A stretch of 64,000 nt of DNA from Pseudomonas sp. BGI-2 (GCF_004310295.1 NZ_SISB01000002.1:1-64000); one strand, 5' to 3'. Counted from the first letter of the stretch, positions 25,437 through 35,110 are shown. Notes: generated from the sequence alone by a model not told the origin. A program made the numbers and translations.

Positions 25437-26550
25437 ACGCCATGTGTTGCAGTTCTGCCACGGCTATGACGGGCCGTTTCTGGACTGCGCGCGGCAGTAC
25501 GCCAGCCTGTTCGCGGGCACTGGCTATCGGGTGACCACGGTCTTTTTGACCGGGGCCGCCGATAGCGAGGTGGCCGCGAACTGCGCTTCCGATGAAGTGC
25601 TGTTCATGGAATACAGCTCCAAGGCCATTCGTGGCCTAAAGCTGGGCGCCATCAGCGATCTGCGCAAAATCGCCGCCTCGCGCAACTTCAGTTTCTGCAT
25701 TGCGCACCGTTTCAAGCCGATCTACATCGCCTTGCTCGGCACCTCGCTGCCGGTGATCGGTGTGCATCACGCGTTTGACGATTACAAGCGCGGCACCCGT
25801 AAACTCTTCGCCCATCTTTTCCGCAAGCGCCTTAGCCTGCTCGGGGTCTCCGATGCGGTGCGAGACGACATGCGCCGTTGCCTGCCGAAATGGCCGGCCG
25901 GACGGATTCAGACGCTTTATAACCGTGTTGATGTGCCGGCGTTGCAGACCAGTCAGGTGTCAGTGCGTGAGGCTCGGGAAACCCTCGGTCTGTCGGCGGA
26001 TGCCTGGATTGTCGGCAACGTCGGGCGGCTGCATCCGGACAAAGACCAGACCACGCTGTTGCACGGTTTTGCCGAAGCATTGCCGGGCTTGCCGGCCAAC
26101 AGCCAATTGGTGATCCTCGGCAGCGGTCGACTGGAACAGGACCTCAAGGCCCTGGCCCGGGAATTGGGGATCGGCGATCGCGTGCTGTTTCTCGGTCAAG
26201 TGCCGGATGCCCGTCGCTACTTCCGTGCCTTCGATGTGTTTGCCCTGAGTTCTGATCACGAACCCTTCGGCATGGTGCTGCTGGAAGCCATGGCTGCCGG
26301 TGTACCGTTGCTCGCCACCGCGTGCGGTGGGGCGAAGGAAGTCGTTGAGGGCGTGGGCATTCTGTTCCCGCTGGGCGATGCCGAACACTTGGCCCAAGGG
26401 CTCAAACATCTGGCCGCGATGGACGACCAGCAACGTCACCAGTGTGCCGAGCTGATGCTCGATCGCCTGCGTGAGCGTTTCTCCGACCGCGCGGTACGCG
26501 ATGCTTTCTGGCATTTGCCGCACGTCACCGAACTGGCACCGAGGGGCTGA
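25420..26550 (+). CDS. wapH: GT4 glycosyltransferase, WapH-like
   Basis: Core-oligosaccharide glycosyltransferase, 376 residues. The GT-B fold is shown by an N-terminal acceptor domain (LQFCHGYDGPFLDCARQYA) and a donor domain with VGNVGRLHPDKDQTTLL and SSDHEPFGMVLLEAMAAGVP, including the E-x7-E pair. By position it matches PA5004, which I recall as wapH (outer-core glucosyltransferase). The sugar is inferred, not seen. The TGATG junction with the next gene indicates coupling. Confidence 0.82.
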   Translation: MTRSAERHVLQFCHGYDGPFLDCARQYASLFAGTGYRVTTVFLTGAADSEVAANCASDEVLFMEYSSKAIRGLKLGAISDLRKIAASRNFSFCIAHRFKPIYIALLGTSLPVIGVHHAFDDYKRGTRKLFAHLFRKRLSLLGVSDAVRDDMRRCLPKWPAGRIQTLYNRVDVPALQTSQVSVREARETLGLSADAWIVGNVGRLHPDKDQTTLLHGFAEALPGLPANSQLVILGSGRLEQDLKALARELGIGDRVLFLGQVPDARRYFRAFDVFALSSDHEPFGMVLLEAMAAGVPLLATACGGAKEVVEGVGILFPLGDAEHLAQGLKHLAAMDDQQRHQCAELMLDRLRERFSDRAVRDAFWHLPHVTELAPRG

Positions 26551-27446
26551 TGCTCAACCGATTTCAAGGCTGGCGCGAACGGGGCTGGGCGGTGGTCGAC
26601 GCCTCGACTTATGCACAGGCCTGGCAACGATTTGGCGGCAGCGTCGCGACACATCCTCTGGTGGTTGAACGTCTGGCACAGCTGGCCGGGATCCCGGTGC
26701 GTTACCTGGCCTGGGAGCAAAACGGTGAAGTGAAAGCCGCTATTCCGACCTGGGGACGCGACCTGGCACTGTCCAAGGACGTGCTCAAACGCCGCGGCAA
26801 AAAGGGCTTGTTCGACCTCGGCAATGCCGAGTTGATCCTGCCGGCCGCCGCTGATGCACAAGCACCACTGCGCCATCGCGGACGTTATTTGTCGGCGCTC
26901 AGCGAAGGTCGTTTCATCGACATCAAGTTGCAGACCGAACAACTGGCCATGGCCCGCACGCCCGAAGAGTTGTCGAAGAAGTTTCGCTACAACCAGCGCC
27001 GTGAATTGCGTCTGCTGGAAGAGGCCGGCGGGGTGGTGCGGCCGGTCGCCGAGTTCTCCAGCACTGAGCTGGCCGCGATCTATTGCGACCTCTTTCAGCG
27101 CCGCTGGGGTTTCCCGGCCACTGGGGCCGAACGCATGGACGAGGTGATCGAACTGCTGCGGGACTTGCTGATCGGCTCAGTTATTTTCCTCAACGATGCA
27201 CCTATTGCGATTCAACTGGTGTACCGCGTCGAGGCGCCTGAGTGGATCAGCGTCGAGTACATCAACGGCGGCGTCGATCCTGAAACGCGCGCGTTCAGCC
27301 CCGGTAGCGTGCTGAGTTTTCTCAACACACAAAGTGCCTGGGAGCATGCGCGAGCCCTGGATAAACCCTTGCGGTTTTCCTTCGGTCGCGCCGATCGAGA
27401 ATACAAGGACCGCTGGTGCAATCCCGTGCCGGTCTTCACCGTGTGA
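26550..27446 (+). CDS. mig-14: Mig-14 family protein
   Basis: A 298-residue protein of the Mig-14 family (GNAT-like fold), which in Salmonella and P. aeruginosa promotes resistance to cationic antimicrobial peptides. Typical blocks are KFRYNQRRELRLLEEAGG (about 147-165), FQRRWGFPATG and FSFGRADREYKDRWCNP at the C-terminus. No signal peptide is seen. Its place inside the core cluster (PA5003 by memory) suggests it alters the envelope. The exact reaction is unknown. Confidence 0.82.
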   Translation: MLNRFQGWRERGWAVVDASTYAQAWQRFGGSVATHPLVVERLAQLAGIPVRYLAWEQNGEVKAAIPTWGRDLALSKDVLKRRGKKGLFDLGNAELILPAAADAQAPLRHRGRYLSALSEGRFIDIKLQTEQLAMARTPEELSKKFRYNQRRELRLLEEAGGVVRPVAEFSSTELAAIYCDLFQRRWGFPATGAERMDEVIELLRDLLIGSVIFLNDAPIAIQLVYRVEAPEWISVEYINGGVDPETRAFSPGSVLSFLNTQSAWEHARALDKPLRFSFGRADREYKDRWCNPVPVFTV

Positions 27447-27454
27447 GTGAACCC

Positions 27455-28888
27455 ATGAGCCGCAAACAGCAACTGCTCAAGCGCCATCGGCGCAACAAAC
27501 GGATCGGCCTGTTGATCGCGCTGGTGCTGTTGATTGCCATCGGCGTGTTGGTGGCCTGGTGGTTGCCGCTGATGCTCGCGGTGCTGGGCTGGATTGCCCA
27601 CGAGGCATGGTTTGCCGACCATTTGTTCTATTCGACGAAAGACGATTACCAATACAGTTTTCCGCCGTACACCCAAAAGCCCAAGGTTCACCTGGACGGG
27701 GAGCGTTTGCGGCTGGACGAGGGGGTCATGCTGGTCGACGACGCCACGCTGGTGTTGGCGCTGCGGGTAAAAAGCACCTGGCTGGGTCGCTTTATCGACC
27801 CGGTGGTCGAGTTGGCGGGTGGCGAGAATCCCGACCGGCAAACGTTCGAGCGTGGCGTAAACGGCCTGCGTTATCTGAACCTCAGTGGTCAGTCGCAAGT
27901 GCTGTCGCGGGGTGAGTTGCGGCTGCGCGGGCGTTTCTGCCGGCTGCTCGGTGAGCCCGTGCTGTGGGCGTTCGAGCAACCGGATTATCGCCGCCAGCGA
28001 GTGATGGTGATCGCGCCTCACGCCGACGACGCCGAACTGGCCGCCTATGGTTTGTACAGCCAGGCCGATGAAGCCTGGATCGTCACCCTGACGGCTGGCG
28101 AAATCGAAGCCGAACATTATCAGCAGATCGGCCTGAACAAGGTCGAGGCCGCCCGACTCAAAGGCCGTTTGCGCGCCTGGGACAGCATCGCTGTGCCGCG
28201 TTGGGCGGGTGTGCCCGAAGCGCATTGCGTGCAACTGGGGTATTTCTGCCTGCAACTGGCGGCGATGCAGGCCGCACCGGCGCAGCCGATGGGTTCGCGT
28301 GAAGCCGAGTTGAGCGACACCCGCGCCTATCGCCAATTGAATCCATTTACTCTGCCGGGCGACATCGACGGCGCGCCGACCTGGAACAACCTGCTGGCCG
28401 ATCTGCGTGAACTGTTGTTGCGCGCGCGCCCTGAAGTGATCGTGCTGCCGCATCCGACGCTCGATCCGCATCCGGATCATCTCTGCGCCCAGCAAGCGGT
28501 CCTCGAAGCCTTGAAAGGCCTTGAATGGCAGCCGACCACCTTGCTCGGCTACGCCAATCATCTGCACGATAACGATCGCTGGCCGATGGGCGATGCGGGG
28601 CATGGCATCGCACTGCCGCCGGCCTTTGACCCGGCGACGCCGATGCAGCCTTGCTGCCTGCCGCTGTCGCTGGACCTTCAGCGTGATAAGGCCATGGCGC
28701 TGGGCATGATGCACGACCTGCAACCGCGCATGCCGTTCAAGCGACGTTTGCGTCGGTCGATACAGCGGCTGTTGGCCCGTAGAGTGCCGCCCCTTTATGG
28801 CGAGAACGAATTTTTTCGCAAAGCGGTCAGGCGTCATGAATTGTTATGGCTGTTGAAGCATGGTGAAACATCTCGACAGCAGAAATGA
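27455..28888 (+). CDS. dnpA: PIG-L family de-N-acetylase, DnpA-like
   Basis: Probable de-N-acetylase; P. aeruginosa DnpA (PA5002) affects antibiotic tolerance and lies in the same place. The 477 residues have one N-terminal membrane anchor after MSRKQQLLKRHRRNKR, and then the zinc-binding motif VIAPHADDAELAAYG at about 200. A second metal/catalytic segment, LPHPTLDPHPDH, lies near 345. The start ATG at 27455 was chosen because the longer frame from 27416 overlaps the preceding gene. The substrate is probably a core or precursor sugar, by context. Confidence 0.86.
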   Translation: MSRKQQLLKRHRRNKRIGLLIALVLLIAIGVLVAWWLPLMLAVLGWIAHEAWFADHLFYSTKDDYQYSFPPYTQKPKVHLDGERLRLDEGVMLVDDATLVLALRVKSTWLGRFIDPVVELAGGENPDRQTFERGVNGLRYLNLSGQSQVLSRGELRLRGRFCRLLGEPVLWAFEQPDYRRQRVMVIAPHADDAELAAYGLYSQADEAWIVTLTAGEIEAEHYQQIGLNKVEAARLKGRLRAWDSIAVPRWAGVPEAHCVQLGYFCLQLAAMQAAPAQPMGSREAELSDTRAYRQLNPFTLPGDIDGAPTWNNLLADLRELLLRARPEVIVLPHPTLDPHPDHLCAQQAVLEALKGLEWQPTTLLGYANHLHDNDRWPMGDAGHGIALPPAFDPATPMQPCCLPLSLDLQRDKAMALGMMHDLQPRMPFKRRLRRSIQRLLARRVPPLYGENEFFRKAVRRHELLWLLKHGETSRQQK

Positions 28889-28941
28889 AGCACTTCGGGG
28901 CCTAGCATGGCCGCGTCTTAAACAACTGCAGTGATTTTTCT

Positions 28942-29826
28942 GTGATCAACCCACGCCCGCGTATTGTTTTCCTGATTCCATATTTCGGCCAATGGCCGTT
29001 CTGGATGCCGTTTTTCCTGGAGAGTTGTCGTCGCAACGCCGATATCGACTGGTTGCTGTTCAGCGACTGCGGCACGCCCGAGAACCTGCCACCCAACGTC
29101 ACCGTCGAGTGCATGACGTTCAGTGATTACTGCGCGCTTGTGTCGCAACGGTTGGATATCGACTTTGCACCGGAGGCGGCTTACAAGCTCTGTGACATCA
29201 AGCCGGCGCTGGGGCATATTCATGTCGACCGCCTGCAAGGCTATGATTTCTGGGCGTTCGGCGATATTGATCTGGTGTACGGTGACCTGCGAAGTTACTT
29301 CACCCCTGATCGGCTGGCCGGTTATGACCTGTTCTCGACTCACGAGCGACGGGTCGCAGGGCATCTTTGCCTGATGCGCAACAACGCCCGCAAGCGTGAG
29401 TTGTTCATGCAGATGAAGGACTGGCGCAAACGCTTTACCGATCAGGCGCATCACGCGCTGGACGAGGGCGCATTCAGTCGGATCTTCCTCTGGCGCAAGA
29501 ATTTCCCCGAGCCTTTGTTCACCTTGGTGGGCAAGTTCAATCCGTGGCGTCGTCGCAGTGAGTTCACCGAGGCGTTCAGCACCCCGGGTGGCTGCATCAA
29601 GTGGCACGACGGCACGGATGATTTTCCGCATCGCTGGTATTGGCGCAATGGCTGTTTGAGTAATGATCGCGATGGCGATCGCCGGTTTCCGTATTTCCAC
29701 TTCGTTTGCTGGAAACGCAACGAGTGGTCACGGTTGCCTCCACCCGATCCAGCCGAGGTCAGGCGTATTGCCGCCGAACCGGACTGGGTCATCGATGCGA
29801 CAGGTTTCCACCGGGGAGAGTTATGA
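28942..29826 (+). CDS. ssg: Ssg-like surface polysaccharide protein
   Basis: A 294-residue protein resembling Ssg (PA5001), needed for normal LPS in pseudomonads. It begins with a GT-A-like strand, IVFLIPYFGQWPFWMPFF, and holds FGDIDLVYGDL, whose D-x-D is like that of glycosyltransferases, so a sugar transferase role is plausible. The start is GTG at 28942 with no clear Shine-Dalgarno sequence. It overlaps the next gene by four bases. Confidence 0.75.
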   Translation: MINPRPRIVFLIPYFGQWPFWMPFFLESCRRNADIDWLLFSDCGTPENLPPNVTVECMTFSDYCALVSQRLDIDFAPEAAYKLCDIKPALGHIHVDRLQGYDFWAFGDIDLVYGDLRSYFTPDRLAGYDLFSTHERRVAGHLCLMRNNARKRELFMQMKDWRKRFTDQAHHALDEGAFSRIFLWRKNFPEPLFTLVGKFNPWRRRSEFTEAFSTPGGCIKWHDGTDDFPHRWYWRNGCLSNDRDGDRRFPYFHFVCWKRNEWSRLPPPDPAEVRRIAAEPDWVIDATGFHRGEL

Positions 29827-30977
29827 GTCAACGGTCAAAGGTTCTGCAATTGCAGCCTGACTACAACGTCAAAGCCCATGATTTTGCCGACCTCGCGGAG
29901 CAGATCGTCAAGGCGCTGCCGAGTGATCGCTATGAGGTCACTGCGGCATTCCTGCGTGGCAAGCCTGGGCCAGGCGAGGCTGTGAGCCGGGCCGACCGTT
30001 CGGTGTATTTCGAGTTTTCCGACAAGTCCCTCAAGGGCATGCGCCTGCGCGCGATGTGGCAGCTGTACAAGTTTTGCCGCGCGGAAAAGTTCGACGTGGT
30101 GATCTGTAACCGCTTCAAACCGGTGAACATGATGCTGACACTCAACCGCTGGTTGAAGGTCCCCCTGTGCATCGGCATTTCCCACGGTTTTGGCGAGTAC
30201 GACCGGTTTTACCGACGCCGCCAGACCCAGCGCCTGATCGATCGTCACTGGCGCTTCGTCGGTGTGTCGCCGGCGGTCAAACAGTACCTGCTGGACTGTG
30301 ACTGCGGTTTCACCGACCAGAATACCTACGCCATTACCAACGCTATCGACATCGAGCAGGCTGAAGGCTTGCAGCACAGTCGTGAGCGTGCCCGCGAATT
30401 GTTGGGCATCGATCCGTCGGTGCGCTTGATCGGGGCGCTGGGTCGCCTGGTGCCGGTCAAGGGCCATACTTATCTGTTGCAGGCGTTTGCTGCGCTCAAG
30501 GACAAGTACCCGAACACCCAATTGGCGATCATCGGTGCCGGTCGCGAAGAGTCGCGCCTGAAAGCCGAAATCGAAAGCCTGGGCCTGACCGGTCGTGCGC
30601 ACCTGCTGGGCTTCAAGGAAATCGCCTTGCAGTACATTCGCGCGTTCGACGTCTGGACCATGCCATCCCTGGCTGAAGGCCTGGGGCTGGCATTGCTCGA
30701 AGGCATGAGCGGGCATCTGCCGGTGATCGCCTCCAACGTGCCGGCCATGCTGCCGCTGATCGAAGGCGCAGGAGGGCTGGCGATTACACCAAAGGACGTG
30801 CCGAGCCTGGTCGCGGCGCTGGATAACTACCTCGGGCTGTCAGATGACGAGCTCAATGCCAAGGGCGAACAGTCCTACCGTTATCTACAGCAAGAACATG
30901 ACATCGAGGTGTTCCGCCAGGAGTACCTGAACTTGATCGAATCCGGCCTGGATCAGGCCCGCAAGGAACAACCATGA
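29823..30977 (+). CDS. wapR: GT4 glycosyltransferase, WapR-like
   Basis: A 384-residue GT4 enzyme in the position of wapR, the P. aeruginosa rhamnosyltransferase that prepares the core for O-antigen. Donor-site blocks are LIGALGRLVPVKGHTYLLQ and MPSLAEGLGLALLEGMSG. The start ATG at 29823 overlaps ssg (ATGA); the longer frame from 29706 is read-through of ssg. The similar opening of the wapH-like protein suggests the two are paralogues. Sugar specificity is inferred from position. Confidence 0.8.
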   Translation: MSQRSKVLQLQPDYNVKAHDFADLAEQIVKALPSDRYEVTAAFLRGKPGPGEAVSRADRSVYFEFSDKSLKGMRLRAMWQLYKFCRAEKFDVVICNRFKPVNMMLTLNRWLKVPLCIGISHGFGEYDRFYRRRQTQRLIDRHWRFVGVSPAVKQYLLDCDCGFTDQNTYAITNAIDIEQAEGLQHSRERARELLGIDPSVRLIGALGRLVPVKGHTYLLQAFAALKDKYPNTQLAIIGAGREESRLKAEIESLGLTGRAHLLGFKEIALQYIRAFDVWTMPSLAEGLGLALLEGMSGHLPVIASNVPAMLPLIEGAGGLAITPKDVPSLVAALDNYLGLSDDELNAKGEQSYRYLQQEHDIEVFRQEYLNLIESGLDQARKEQP

Positions 30978-31858
30978 GCGACGCGCAACCTCTAGTAACC
31001 GTCATCATCGCGTCGTATAACCACGCTCGCTACATCGAAGAAAGCATTCTCAGCGTCCTCAACCAGACCTATAAGAACATCGAGTTCCTGGTGGTCGACG
31101 ACGGTTCAAAGGATGACAGCGTCGAGCGGATCAAGGTCTTGCAGGCGCAGCACGGTTTCGATTTCCGGGTTCAGCAGAATCAGGGGCTGACCAACACGCT
31201 CAATGGCGCTATCGCGCGCTCCAAGGGTAGCCTGATCGTGCCGTTCGGTTCTGACGACATCATGCTGCCGGAGCGCATCGCGACGCAGGTGGCGTACATG
31301 GATGGCAAGCCCGAGGTGGGTATCTGCGCGGGCAACATCGAGCTGATCGACGCCGACGGCAATCTTTATCCGGAGAAGCGTCAACGCCGTGATGTGCCGT
31401 TCCGTCGTCTGGATTTCGATGACATGTTCCTGGAGCGCAAACCTTATCCACCCGCGCCAACCCTGATGATCCGCCGGGAAGCGTTGGACAAGGTGGGTGG
31501 GTTCGATCCGAGCATCCGACTGGAAGACTTGCTGATCGAGCTGAAGGTGACCCGTGCCGGATACTTTATCGATGGCCTGAATGTGCTGATGGCGCGCTAT
31601 CGCAAGCACCCCACCAACTCTTACAAGAACCACCGCTTCATGGTCGACAACATCCTGCGCTCCTACGCGCTGTTCAGCGATCATCCGCTGTACGACGAGG
31701 TGCGTTACAAGTTCCTCAGTTCGATGTTCCTCAAGACCGCCAACCGAGATCGCAAGCTGGCCCGCGAGCTGCTGGCGCAGATCCCGTTCAAGGCCTGGAA
31801 CAAGAAGACCTGGCGCGGTCTGGGGCGACTGTACTTCTCGCCGCTGGAAAAAGACTAA
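30974..31858 (+). CDS. GT2 family glycosyltransferase
   Basis: A 294-residue GT-A fold enzyme starting MSDAQPLVTVIIASYNHARY. It has the nucleotide-binding VVDDGSKDDS (about 40-50), the GSDD motif at about 93-96 in place of D-x-D, and the acceptor-side LEDLLIELKVTRAGY. It overlaps the WapR-like gene by four bases (ATGA), so it is the last gene of that operon. I do not recall it between wapR and waaL in P. aeruginosa, so it may add a strain-specific core or O-unit sugar. Confidence 0.85.
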   Translation: MSDAQPLVTVIIASYNHARYIEESILSVLNQTYKNIEFLVVDDGSKDDSVERIKVLQAQHGFDFRVQQNQGLTNTLNGAIARSKGSLIVPFGSDDIMLPERIATQVAYMDGKPEVGICAGNIELIDADGNLYPEKRQRRDVPFRRLDFDDMFLERKPYPPAPTLMIRREALDKVGGFDPSIRLEDLLIELKVTRAGYFIDGLNVLMARYRKHPTNSYKNHRFMVDNILRSYALFSDHPLYDEVRYKFLSSMFLKTANRDRKLARELLAQIPFKAWNKKTWRGLGRLYFSPLEKD

Positions 31859-31879
31859 GGCCGTAACGCGATCTCTGTA

Positions 31880-32000
31880 GCAGCCTGCGTCCGGCTGCGA
31901 AGCAGTCGTAAACCCTGAATGCACGGTCTACCTGATACACCGCGTGCTCTGGTTTTACGACTGCTTCGTCCGAACGCGGCCCGAGCCGGACGCAGGCTGC
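31880..32000. repeat. Long inverted repeat between convergent genes
   Basis: The left arm (31880-31914) begins GCAGCCTGCGTCCGGCTGCG; the right arm (31951-32000) carries its inverse with an extra 16 bases inside. The pair lies between the convergent GT2 and acyltransferase genes and can form a large hairpin, so it may end both transcripts. Confidence 0.8.
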
Positions 32001-32030
32001 GCCAGCTGCGACAGGGGAGGGTTGAAAGCT

Positions 32031-33248
32031 TCAGCGAGCGATCTTCTCCGCCAGGCTCTTGTCAGCCATCTTGCCCTGGCGCAGCCACTGCAAGACGTTC
32101 TTGCCGGCCGTCATGCCCGGTTTCTCTACGTACAGGAACGTAAAGCTGCTGATGACGATCAGCAGGCAACTGCATACGGCCAGCAGCGACAGATAGGTCC
32201 AGGTGTCACGAGCGTCCAGGTGCAGCACCAGCGGCAGGCGCTGGACCATCACCCAAAGCACGAAGCCGTGCAGCAAATAAGTGCTGTAACTGATTTCCCC
32301 GAGCCAGCGGATGCTGCGCGGTTTGAGAGCGCCGAACAGGGTGTTTCCTGAGGCCACGATCACAAAAAACAAGGAAAGCAGCAGCAGCGGCAGCAGGTTG
32401 AACGCGCGGTTGAATGCCGTAAAGGCAATCGCCAGCGCCAGCAACGCGATAATTCCCGCCAGTCGCGTCTGACCCCAGGCCATCAAGTGTGGCCGGCGTA
32501 TCCAGTACGCCGCACCAATGCCGCCAAGGAAGCTCGCCAGAAAGTGCTTCTTCAGTGAGTGCTCCCAGCCGACCAATTGGTACAGGGCATAAATGCCGAT
32601 CAGGCACAGCACCACTTGCAGCCAGCTACCACGATAAATGAAGACCATGCCGGCCAATGGCAGCGCCAGATAGAAAAATACCTCGTAGCCCAGGGTCCAG
32701 GTGACATTGGAGATCAGCATGCCGGTTTGGTGGTACTGATTGACGTCCGGTCGGTCGAAGGTCAGCCAGGCCAGGATCTGCCCTACGAGTCGGATGCCGG
32801 GCTCTTTGAGCTCCCAGTTCTGCAGGTAGAACACTGTGAGAAATACAATCAGCATCAGCGGCAAGTACAACGGGTATAGGCGAAATACCCGAGAGACTGC
32901 GAAGGCCAGCCAGTCGTGTTGACGTCCCTGGGTGAGCAATCGGTTCCAGAACAGAAAACCGGTGATCATGAAAAACAGCGCGACGCTGCCTTGGCCAAGC
33001 TGCAAGTAAAAGTTGCTCGGCGGGAACTCAATAACGCCGGTGCGCAGGAAGATCCAGGTAATCACCGAATGGTGCACGAACACACCGAACGCCAGATAGC
33101 CGCGTAGCCCATCAATGCTGGCATTCCGGCTTTCGCCCGAATGTTTCAGGTGGCGGGCGATTTTCGGAACTGCGCGCAGCAACAGGGCGGCGGTTACGAT
33201 GGCCAGCAGATAGGCTGCCAGCGCAATGAGTGGGTTGGTTTCAGTCAT
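32031..33248 (-). CDS. Membrane O-acyltransferase (acyltransferase 3, OafA-like)
   Basis: Likely acetylates a surface sugar, using an inner-membrane fold of about ten helices. The 405 residues begin MTETNPLIALAAYLLAIVT; the family block IDGLRGYLAFGVFVHHSVITW holds the conserved His pair at about 48-68. Further helices follow to the C-terminus. The ATG at 33248 overlaps the stop of the ligase gene (TGATG), so both form one leftward operon, which suggests a role in O-antigen or core decoration. Confidence 0.88.
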   Translation of the reverse strand: MTETNPLIALAAYLLAIVTAALLLRAVPKIARHLKHSGESRNASIDGLRGYLAFGVFVHHSVITWIFLRTGVIEFPPSNFYLQLGQGSVALFFMITGFLFWNRLLTQGRQHDWLAFAVSRVFRLYPLYLPLMLIVFLTVFYLQNWELKEPGIRLVGQILAWLTFDRPDVNQYHQTGMLISNVTWTLGYEVFFYLALPLAGMVFIYRGSWLQVVLCLIGIYALYQLVGWEHSLKKHFLASFLGGIGAAYWIRRPHLMAWGQTRLAGIIALLALAIAFTAFNRAFNLLPLLLLSLFFVIVASGNTLFGALKPRSIRWLGEISYSTYLLHGFVLWVMVQRLPLVLHLDARDTWTYLSLLAVCSCLLIVISSFTFLYVEKPGMTAGKNVLQWLRQGKMADKSLAEKIAR

Positions 33249-35110
33249 CAATGAGTCCGGACCGGGGAACTCCCGGACAGCACTTGCCTGTGCAGGTTAT
33301 CAACAGCGGATTTCGACGCCGTCATGGCGTATCCCTGGAGCAACGCTTCGAAGTGTTCTTCGAACAACCAGCGCTTATCCACCGTGTAGCGCTGCATATG
33401 GCGCAGATTCCGCTGCCGCAGGGACAGGCTCAGCGACGAAGGATAGATGCGCATGTCGGCCACATCGATCAGGCCGAACTCGCCATCCTCCAGCACCAGC
33501 ACGTTACCCAGGTGCAGCGAGCGGAAATAGACACCTTGCTCATGCAGTTGAGCCATGAATTTGCCGAAACGCTCCACCAGTGCCTGACGCACCGCTGGCG
33601 CAGTAATGCCTTGCAGGACCTGACGCAGCGTGTTGCCCGGCAGCGGCGAATAATGGACGGCGCTACTGCCGTCTTCGTGCCGGTACAGATCAAGTATCTG
33701 CGGCGTTGGAATACCCAGGTTGCGCAGTTGAATGCTGTTGGTGGCGAAACGCTCGGAATAGGGGTTGAAACTGCCCGAGGTGTACCAGCGGCGGCGACGG
33801 AACAGCTTGAGGAAGCTGCCATCGACCAGGCGCAGGACTTTGGGGCCCAGACCATCCTCTTCTATCACCTGCGCATTGGCGGACATTTGGTGCATGACGG
33901 TCGATTTTAGTGACTTGACCGGTATCGCCAATAAACGTTTGGCGCGCTGATTGATGCTCAGCGCGGCGATGAACGCCAAAGGAATCCACAGAAGGAACCA
34001 GTGTTCTTTCGGTCGGGAAATGATTCCGCCACCTTCGGTCAAACCGGCACCGATACCAAATATCAGCCAGGTCGAGGCAATGATGAACAGCGGTTGAAGG
34101 CGATTACGCCAACTGCTCAATAATCCCCAGACCTGGAAAAACAACCACGGCAACAAACCGAAGATACCCACGTAATAGAGCACGCCAAGGGCAAAACTGT
34201 GGGGCTCCTGCAAGGAGTAGCCAACGCCGGGGTCGAGGGTCAGGTCAGCGTTGTAACCATGGCCGATCCAAGGGTGATCGGCAATTTTGTGCAGGGCCAA
34301 CTGCCAGATTTCCAGGCGATAGGAGTCGCCGCGTTCGATGATCATCTGTGAAAACAATACGGTCACAGATGCTCCGCTGACGAACAGGGCGCCGAGCAAG
34401 ACAACGGAGCGGCGGTTCCAGCAGATGAAAGCCAGCCACAGCGCGGCCATTGTCAGAGCAACCAGAGGGGTTCTGGAGCCGGTGGAGATTACTGCGGCGA
34501 ACATTATTGCCATCGCAGGGATGCTCAGCCAGAGCATCTGCCGGCGCTTGCAAATCATGCTCAGACTCAGCCAGTAAGCACAAAAAAAGCCGTACATGTG
34601 GGAGGCAAGCAGCGGGTTATCGAACGCACCTCCGCCGATAAGGCGCAAGCCTGGCTCGTAGATGCGGGCGTATATGAACAGGTTACAGACCGTTCCGATC
34701 AGCCCGACCATCGCGGCGGTGAACAACAAAGGCTGGACGATTTCGCTGCGATAACGCACCAGCAAGTAGCAGCCGGCGAACAGCAGCAAGGTATGTAGTG
34801 GCGGTTTGAACTGGGCGGCGATGCGATCACTGCCAGGCCCCCAGCACAAACTGATCAGCGCCCAGGCGGCAAACAGCAGCACCGCAATGAAGATCGGCTC
34901 TCGGAGCAACTCCTTGAATTCGCGAGGCCGCAAGCAAAGGGCAATCAGTGCTGGAATGCTGAACAGTCCATAAAAAAGCTTGTGATGCAAACTTCGGCCC
35001 GGCAGGAAAAACAGCGCACAGAGGAGCAGGAGGTAGCCGACTGGAAGAATCCAGAGGCAGATAAAATCGAAGACTCGATTGGACACGCTATTGAAACCGC
35101 TGAGTTGCAT
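33248..35110 (-). CDS. waaL: Fused O-antigen ligase (WaaL-like) and LPS kinase-like protein
   Basis: The 620-residue protein joins two units. Residues 1 to about 400 form a polytopic membrane domain of the Wzy_C/WaaL class, with RLIGGGAFDNPLLASHMYG, a large periplasmic loop including HPWIGHGYNADLTL, and PHSFALGVLYYVG. These ligate O-antigen to lipid A-core. Residues from about 415 form a cytoplasmic kinase-like domain (FLKLFRRRRWYTSG, YFRSLHLGNVLVL, LIDVADMRIYPS) whose catalytic Asp is replaced by Ser. The start MQLSGFNSVSN at 35110 was chosen; the frame continues to 35602 only as a shadow of msbA. I recall this fusion from other Pseudomonas annotations. Confidence 0.87.
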   Translation of the reverse strand: MQLSGFNSVSNRVFDFICLWILPVGYLLLLCALFFLPGRSLHHKLFYGLFSIPALIALCLRPREFKELLREPIFIAVLLFAAWALISLCWGPGSDRIAAQFKPPLHTLLLFAGCYLLVRYRSEIVQPLLFTAAMVGLIGTVCNLFIYARIYEPGLRLIGGGAFDNPLLASHMYGFFCAYWLSLSMICKRRQMLWLSIPAMAIMFAAVISTGSRTPLVALTMAALWLAFICWNRRSVVLLGALFVSGASVTVLFSQMIIERGDSYRLEIWQLALHKIADHPWIGHGYNADLTLDPGVGYSLQEPHSFALGVLYYVGIFGLLPWLFFQVWGLLSSWRNRLQPLFIIASTWLIFGIGAGLTEGGGIISRPKEHWFLLWIPLAFIAALSINQRAKRLLAIPVKSLKSTVMHQMSANAQVIEEDGLGPKVLRLVDGSFLKLFRRRRWYTSGSFNPYSERFATNSIQLRNLGIPTPQILDLYRHEDGSSAVHYSPLPGNTLRQVLQGITAPAVRQALVERFGKFMAQLHEQGVYFRSLHLGNVLVLEDGEFGLIDVADMRIYPSSLSLSLRQRNLRHMQRYTVDKRWLFEEHFEALLQGYAMTASKSAVDNLHRQVLSGSSPVRTH

